Below are positions 24,782 through 28,450 of a DNA stretch of 28,450 nucleotides, piece by piece. The stretch lies in assembly GCA_002339265.1 (NCBI GenBank), contig DDKG01000116.1, positions 1-28,450 on the forward strand, read 5' to 3'. Position 1 is the first letter of the stretch; each line of letters starts with the position of its first letter. This DNA comes from Massilia sp. UBA2604. GTDB taxonomy: Bacteria; Pseudomonadota; Gammaproteobacteria; Burkholderiales; Burkholderiaceae_D. The notes below the pieces were generated by a model. The model searched no databases. It was not told where the DNA came from and saw only the letters and a program-made list of their open reading frames with translations. A program made the position numbers and the translations under genes.

Positions 24782-25528
24782 TCAGCGGCGCCTGGATTGG
24801 AGGCGGCGCAGCCGCCATTCGACGAACAACATGACGAAACCGGAGACGAGCACGACCGCCCCCAGGTATTGCAGGATGCGGTTGGCGCCCGCCTCGACAT
24901 GCTGGGTACGGATCAGGGCGAAACGGCGATGTCCACCTTCGGCTGCCACGGCATAGAAGGCGCCACGGCTGCTCGACTGCTCGACGGTGAGCGGCCTCGC
25001 GCGCCGCGCCTGGAAGTCGGCGAGTTCCCTTGACATGTCCTTGGCGGTGATCGCGCCGGCCGCCACTCGGTAGCCGAGGATGGTGGCGTGGGTGTCGAAG
25101 ACGTTTTCCGCTTCGCCGGGCAGGATCACGCCGGGCGACTGGTAGGTGTAGCGCTTGTTCGAGAAGAAGATGCCGTCATTTGCCGCCAGCATCATGGCAA
25201 AGCCCAGGATCCAGGCCAGCGCCGATCCGTACAGCCAACGCTTCGTCTGGACTTGCTGCGCCACCGCCGTCTGCGCCGTATAGCGGGCGACCGCGGGGAT
25301 GTGGTGCAAGGTCGAGTCCAGGCATTGCCGATCCAGCTCTTGCAGGAAGGTCGCTTCATCGATCTCCAGGCCGGCGAGGATGGTCGTGAACATCTCGGCC
25401 GACGGCACCGATTTGTCGTTCTCGAGCTTGGACAGATAGGATTGCTCGATGCCGGCCACCTGCGCGAACTGCGGTTGGGTCAGCCCTTTCGCCGTCCTGA
25501 GCTGCTTGAGTCGTTCGCCAAAATTCAT
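24782..25528 (-). CDS. Membrane-anchored XRE-family transcriptional regulator
   Basis: 248 residues. The N-terminal Cro/CI helix-turn-helix spans about 4-60: FGERLKQLRTAKGLTQPQFAQ, IEQSYLSKLENDKSVPS. A linker (61-97) leads to a first transmembrane helix (98-116), an extracytoplasmic domain of about 100 residues (117-217), and a second helix (218-237) with a basic cytoplasmic tail. This is a one-component regulator that could sense outside the membrane and bind DNA directly. AGGAAAGG lies upstream of the ATG. Three GATGAAT-type half-sites upstream may be its operator. It is co-transcribed with the exported protein at 24026-24760. Confidence 0.88.
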   Translation of the reverse strand: MNFGERLKQLRTAKGLTQPQFAQVAGIEQSYLSKLENDKSVPSAEMFTTILAGLEIDEATFLQELDRQCLDSTLHHIPAVARYTAQTAVAQQVQTKRWLYGSALAWILGFAMMLAANDGIFFSNKRYTYQSPGVILPGEAENVFDTHATILGYRVAAGAITAKDMSRELADFQARRARPLTVEQSSSRGAFYAVAAEGGHRRFALIRTQHVEAGANRILQYLGAVVLVSGFVMLFVEWRLRRLQSRRR

Positions 25529-25572
25529 GACAACCTTTCCTGAACGTCAATGGAATGGCCGTATTCTTGGAC

Positions 25573-25618
25573 ATTCATGCAGGCCTGGGAAGATGAATAT
25601 CCGCGAATAACGATGAAT
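25573..25618. promoter_or_regulatory. Candidate operator: three GATGAAT-type half-sites
   Basis: ATTCATG (25573-25579) is an inverted near-copy of GATGAAT (25592-25598), which recurs as a direct copy at 25612-25618. The spacings are 19 and 20 bases, about two helical turns, so all three lie on nearly one DNA face. They sit 45-90 bases upstream of the XRE gene start. The link to the XRE protein is inference. Confidence 0.4.
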
Positions 25619-25654
25619 CCACGGAAGTCATGCGACATGGGTGGCGGTTAACGC

Positions 25655-25690
25655 AAAAAAGCCGCCCAACCTTGCGGCGGACGGCTTTTT
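25655..25690 (-). terminator. Bidirectional terminator after rplM-rpsI
   Basis: AAAAAGCCG (25656-25664) and CGGCTTTTT (25682-25690) form an A/T-flanked GC stem, with CCGCC/GGCGG pairing possible inside. On the minus strand it ends in a T-run of six, 46 bases after the rpsI stop. Confidence 0.8.
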
Positions 25691-25695
25691 CGAAC

Positions 25696-25713
25696 CAGCA
25701 CCCGAAGGTGCTG
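25696..25713 (-). other. Small hairpin between rpsI and its terminator
   Basis: CAGCACC (25696-25702) and GGTGCTG (25707-25713) form a perfect 7-bp stem; on the mRNA (minus) strand the loop reads TTCG (UUCG), an exceptionally stable tetraloop. It lies 22 bases after the rpsI stop, just before the terminator, and may protect the 3' end of the transcript. Confidence 0.5.
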
Positions 25714-25735
25714 AAGAAGACTGCAGTGAAGCTGA

Positions 25736-26128
25736 TTAACGCTTCGAGAATTGCTTTGCGCGACGTGCTTTGCGCAGACCAACTTTCTTACGCTCGACTT
25801 CACGGGCGTCACGGGTGACGAAACCGGCACGTGCCAGGTCGCCCTTGAGGCCTGCGTCGTAGTCGATCAGTGCGCGGGTGATGCCGTGACGGACGGCGCC
25901 AGCCTGGCCCGACTCACCGCCGCCGTGCACGTTGACCTTGATGTCGAAACGTTCGACGTTGCCGGTCAGTTCCAGCGGCTGACGGATCACCATCAGGCCG
26001 GTTTCACGCGAGAAGTATTCCGATGCCGGTTTACCGTTCACGATGATCTGGCCGGTGCCAGCTTTGATGAACACGCGAGCGACTGCACTCTTGCGACGGC
26101 CGGTGCCGTAGTTGTAGTTACCGATCAT
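25736..26128 (-). CDS. rpsI: 30S ribosomal protein S9
   Basis: 130 residues, full length. Starts [20 protein letters not shown], contains [19 protein letters not shown], and ends in the basic tail [17 protein letters not shown], whose terminal Lys-Arg reaches the P-site tRNA in the ribosome. It follows rplM by 9 bases with a GGAA ribosome site, the universal rplM-rpsI operon. Confidence 0.99.
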   Translation of the reverse strand: MIGNYNYGTGRRKSAVARVFIKAGTGQIIVNGKPASEYFSRETGLMVIRQPLELTGNVERFDIKVNVHGGGESGQAGAVRHGITRALIDYDAGLKGDLARAGFVTRDAREVERKKVGLRKARRAKQFSKR

Positions 26129-26137
26129 GTCAGTTCC

Positions 26138-26566
26138 TTAGAGGGTCAGTGCTTGTGGTTGCTGAGCAGCGTGCGGGTGCGAACCTTCCGCGTACACTTT
26201 CAGCTTCTTGATCATGGCGTAGCCGAGTGGGCCCTTAGGCAGCATGCCCTTGACAGCCTTCTCGAGTGCGCGACCTGGGAAACGCTGTTGCATTTTCAGG
26301 AAGTTGGTTTCGTAGATACCGCCCGGGTAGCCCGAGTGACGGTAGTACGTTTTTGCGGTGGCCTTGGTGCCGGTCACGCGCAGTTTGCCGGCGTTGATCA
26401 CAACGATGAAGTCGCCCGTGTCGACGTGCGGGGTGAATTCCGGCTTGTGCTTGCCGCGCAGTCGGAGTGCCACTTCGCTGGCAACACGTCCGAGGACCAG
26501 GTCCGTCGCGTCGATGACAAACCAGTCGCGCTGGACTTCGTGGCCCTTAGCGGAAAAAGTTTTCAT
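26138..26566 (-). CDS. rplM: 50S ribosomal protein L13
   Basis: 142 residues, full length. Diagnostic blocks are [49 protein letters not shown] and [22 protein letters not shown]13 is an early assembly protein of the large subunit. It is first in the rplM-rpsI operon with a recognisable promoter at 26666-26695 and an approximately 93-base leader that could fold for autogenous control. Confidence 0.99.
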   Translation of the reverse strand: MKTFSAKGHEVQRDWFVIDATDLVLGRVASEVALRLRGKHKPEFTPHVDTGDFIVVINAGKLRVTGTKATAKTYYRHSGYPGGIYETNFLKMQQRFPGRALEKAVKGMLPKGPLGYAMIKKLKVYAEGSHPHAAQQPQALTL

Positions 26567-26580
26567 GTTTAATCCAAAAG

Positions 26581-26651
26581 AAAAAATTGCTCAAATGGTG
26601 GTTCCGCACAAATGCTTCAGCGGACTCGTCCTTATTGTCTTTCCTGAGCAA
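26581..26651 (-). promoter_or_regulatory. Structured rplM leader (candidate autoregulatory or attenuator RNA)
   Basis: On the minus strand TTGCTCA (complement of 26645-26651) can pair with TGAGCAA (complement of 26587-26593), followed at once by six T (26581-26586). An inner 5-bp stem, TCCGC/GCGGA, lies at 26603-26607 and 26620-26624. The U-tract is about 15 bases before the rplM ATG. The arrangement resembles a weak attenuator or an L13-responsive leader; this is inference. Confidence 0.4.
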
Positions 26652-26665
26652 ACGGAAAGCCGGCA

Positions 26666-26695
26666 ATCATACCCCTGTTATCGGCTTGCCGTCAA
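26666..26695 (-). promoter_or_regulatory. Sigma-70 type promoter of rplM-rpsI
   Basis: On the minus strand TTGACG (26690-26695) and TATGAT (26666-26671) are separated by 18 bases, close to the sigma-70 consensus. Transcription should start near 26659, giving a leader of about 93 bases. Confidence 0.7.
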
Positions 26696-26787
26696 TCCCC
26701 ATCTACGCCAGGCGCACCGCCCGCGCCCGTTGGCGCGCAGGACGACTACCCGCAACGCATGCCTTGATGCATCCTTGAAACAATCGG

Positions 26788-26816
26788 TTGACCGCAGAAA
26801 CAGCGCGAACTTATCA
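26788..26816 (+). promoter_or_regulatory. Promoter of the alpha/beta hydrolase gene
   Basis: TTGACC (26788-26793), a 17-base spacer and TTATCA (26811-26816) form a reasonable sigma-70 promoter. The start would be near 26823, leaving a short leader with GAGGAG before the GTG start codon at 26840. Confidence 0.55.
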
Positions 26817-26839
26817 TCGTTGCAACCTGAGGAGATGCT

Positions 26840-28291
26840 GTGAAGAGATTCAAGATTCTGCCCGCCATATTGTTACTGCCACTCCTGGCGACGAGCCTTG
26901 CCAGCGCCCAGCCCGCCGCCGGCACGCCGGTGCCGTCGCAGACCGAGCGCAGCTGCCACCTGCCCGGCGTGGTCGAAGCACTGCGCTGCGTCAGCGTCGA
27001 CGTGCCGCTCGATCATGCCAAGCCACAATCCGGCACCCTGAAACTGCACGTGACCGTCGCCCCCGCCTATCGCCAGGGCACGCGCAGCGACCCGCTGTTC
27101 GTGCTGGCCGGCGGCCCCGGCCAGGCCGGCAGCGACGTGCTGCCCCTGCTCAAGCTCGCCTTCGACCGGGTGCGCGCCACGCGCGACATCGTCTTCATCG
27201 ACCAGCGCGGCACCGGCCGCTCGGGCAAGCTCGATTGCGAGAGCAAGCCGGAACACGAGCGCATGACCGATGACGAGCTGATGGCCGAGCTGCGCGCCTG
27301 CATCGCCAACAACAGGCAGCCGCTGGCCGCCTACACCACCGCAGCCGCCGCGCGCGACCTGGAACTGGTGCGGCGCGCGCTGGGCTACCGCCAGGTGAAC
27401 CTGTGGGGCGGCTCCTATGGCACCCGCCTGGGCCAGGCCTATGCGCGCGCCTTCCCCGACAGCGTGCGCAGCCTGGTGCTGGACGGCGTGGCCGCGCCCG
27501 ACCAGGTGATCCCGGCCGGCGGCCGCGACGGCCAGGCTGCCCTCGACGGCCTGTTCGCCGCCTGCGCCAAGGATGCCGCATGTAATAAAGCTTACCCGAA
27601 CCTGCGCGCCGAATTCGATGCGCTGGTGCAGAAGGTCGAGGCGGGCGACGTCCACCTGTCGCTGCCGAATCCGCGCACCGCCGAGCCGACCGAGTTCACC
27701 ATGAGTTCGCAGCGCTTCCTCGGCACCGTGCACAACATCCTGTATGCGCCGGCCGACGCGCGCCGCCTGCCCTTTTTGATCCACAGCGCCAGCCGCGGAC
27801 GCTGGGAACCGTTCGTCGCGCGCCAGAACCTGGCCGGCGACTTCGGCAACGACGCCAGCATGTCGATGCTGCTGCACTTCGCCGTGGTGTGCGCCGAAGA
27901 TGTGCCGCGCTTCACGCCCGAGCTGATGAAATCCGACGCCGCCGTGCTGGCGCGCCCGCTGGCCGAGATGATCCCCATGCTGTGCCGGGACATCAAGGTG
28001 CCGCCGGTACCGTACGTAGCGCCGGCGCGCATCGAGGCGCCAGTCCTGCTGCTGTCGGGCGCCCTCGATCCGGTCACGCCGCCGCACCGCGCCGAGGCGG
28101 CCGCGAAATCGATGGCCCGCGCCCAGCACGTCGTGGTGGCCAATGCCGGCCACGGCGTGTCGCAGCTGGGCTGCGCGCCGCGCCTGCTGCGCGCTTTCCT
28201 CGACCGGCCGCAGGACAAGCTCGACGCCGCCTGCATGGCCGAGGTGCCGGCCCCCACCTTCCAGCTCGGCAGCGCCGGGCCGCAACCCTGA
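26840..28291 (+). CDS. Exported alpha/beta hydrolase (S33 / TAP-like peptidase)
   Basis: 483 residues with a GTG start at 26840, supported by GAGGAG 6 bases upstream. Residues 1-23 are a signal peptide (cleavage ASA/QP). The hydrolase fold has the oxyanion motif LAGGPGQAG (89-97), DQRGTGRSG, nucleophile Ser192 in [11 protein letters not shown], acid Asp410 ([10 protein letters not shown]) and His438 (NAGHGVS). A helical cap lies between about 215 and 385, and the end matches the TAP-like C-terminal domain. Relatives are tripeptidyl or prolyl aminopeptidases, so a periplasmic peptidase is likely. Several cysteines could form disulfides. It is 13 bases upstream of an ABC ATPase gene, suggesting an operon. 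Confidence 0.92.
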   Translation: MKRFKILPAILLLPLLATSLASAQPAAGTPVPSQTERSCHLPGVVEALRCVSVDVPLDHAKPQSGTLKLHVTVAPAYRQGTRSDPLFVLAGGPGQAGSDVLPLLKLAFDRVRATRDIVFIDQRGTGRSGKLDCESKPEHERMTDDELMAELRACIANNRQPLAAYTTAAAARDLELVRRALGYRQVNLWGGSYGTRLGQAYARAFPDSVRSLVLDGVAAPDQVIPAGGRDGQAALDGLFAACAKDAACNKAYPNLRAEFDALVQKVEAGDVHLSLPNPRTAEPTEFTMSSQRFLGTVHNILYAPADARRLPFLIHSASRGRWEPFVARQNLAGDFGNDASMSMLLHFAVVCAEDVPRFTPELMKSDAAVLARPLAEMIPMLCRDIKVPPVPYVAPARIEAPVLLLSGALDPVTPPHRAEAAAKSMARAQHVVVANAGHGVSQLGCAPRLLRAFLDRPQDKLDAACMAEVPAPTFQLGSAGPQP

Positions 28292-28304
28292 CCCCGGAAA
28301 CTCC

Positions 28305-28450
28305 ATGATCGAAGTCCACGATGTACGCAAGCAGTTCGGCGCCGTCCAGGCGCTGGGCGGCGTTTCCTTCACCGCCCGCGACGGCCAGATCACCGCGCTG
28401 CTGGGCCCCAACGGCGCCGGCAAGACCACCCTGCTGCGCACCCTGGTCGG
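28305..28450 (+). CDS. ABC transporter ATP-binding protein (partial, N-terminus)
   Basis: Starts at ATG 28305 and runs off the window after 48 codons. [19 protein letters not shown] is a typical ABC start with the A-loop region. It is followed by the complete Walker A motif [16 protein letters not shown]. The GPNGAGKTT form is common in NatA/CcmA-type export ATPases. GGAAA precedes the ATG. It is probably followed by a permease outside the window; the substrate is unknown. It is 13 bases after the hydrolase gene. Confidence 0.92.
   Translation, partial: MIEVHDVRKQFGAVQALGGVSFTARDGQITALLGPNGAGKTTLLRTLV

Noticed and set aside
26873..28441. A 522-codon frame antisense to the alpha/beta hydrolase
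   Set aside because: Shadow of a gene with signal peptide and full catalytic triad; no ribosome site or domain.

Overview
This GC-rich window most likely comes from the chromosome of a betaproteobacterium of the Burkholderiales, probably Oxalobacteraceae (Massilia/Telluria/Duganella-like). That placement is inferred from gene content, the short 77-residue Fis, the order dusB-fis-purH-ruvCAB, and the cluster rplM-rpsI / argC / bactofilin / erpA / anmK / M23 peptidase / tyrS / dtd. No rRNA or tRNA gene, CRISPR array, phage gene or transposase is visible. Genes are densely packed and no gap between genes exceeds 300 bases.

Layout. 1-2.2 kb: the 3' end of valS, a REP-type inverted-repeat pair with a terminator-like hairpin, then a lipoprotein metallo-beta-lactamase-fold hydrolase divergent from a TetR regulator with two operator-like palindromes between them. 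2.2-5 kb: an AGCS alanine/glycine symporter, a 65-residue orphan, a DUF2147 exported protein and an SMR efflux protein. 5.2-9.9 kb: a three-gene minus-strand operon (exported amidohydrolase with a C-terminal CIA30-like domain, DesK-type kinase, NarL/DesR-type regulator; start and stop codons overlap). It is flanked on both sides by plus-strand genes for two paralogous four-helix membrane proteins. 9.9-15.2 kb: dusB-fis-purH-ruvC-ruvA-ruvB, all on the minus strand, with a LexA-type SOS box just upstream of ruvC. 15.4-18.6 kb: tyrS-dtd-PEBP-histidine phosphatase on the minus strand. 18.7-21.3 kb: an M23 peptidoglycan endopeptidase and anmK on the plus strand. 21.3-23.9 kb: two small unknown genes, erpA, a bactofilin and argC. 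24.0-25.5 kb: an accessory-looking pair, a membrane-anchored XRE regulator and an exported protein of unknown family. 25.7-26.6 kb: rplM-rpsI with a recognisable promoter and a potentially structured leader. 26.8-28.45 kb: an exported alpha/beta hydrolase and the start of an ABC transporter ATPase.

How the genes work together. Most are housekeeping: translation (valS, tyrS, dtd, rplM, rpsI, dusB), recombination repair (ruvCAB), purine and arginine synthesis (purH, argC), Fe-S assembly (erpA), and wall remodelling or recycling (M23 peptidase, AnmK, bactofilin). The best candidates for undescribed biology are the membrane-spanning XRE regulator with its exported partner, and the amidohydrolase/DesK/DesR operon with its flanking paralogous membrane proteins. 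Both are inferences from architecture and need comparative genomics. No dramatic new defence or mobile system is visible.
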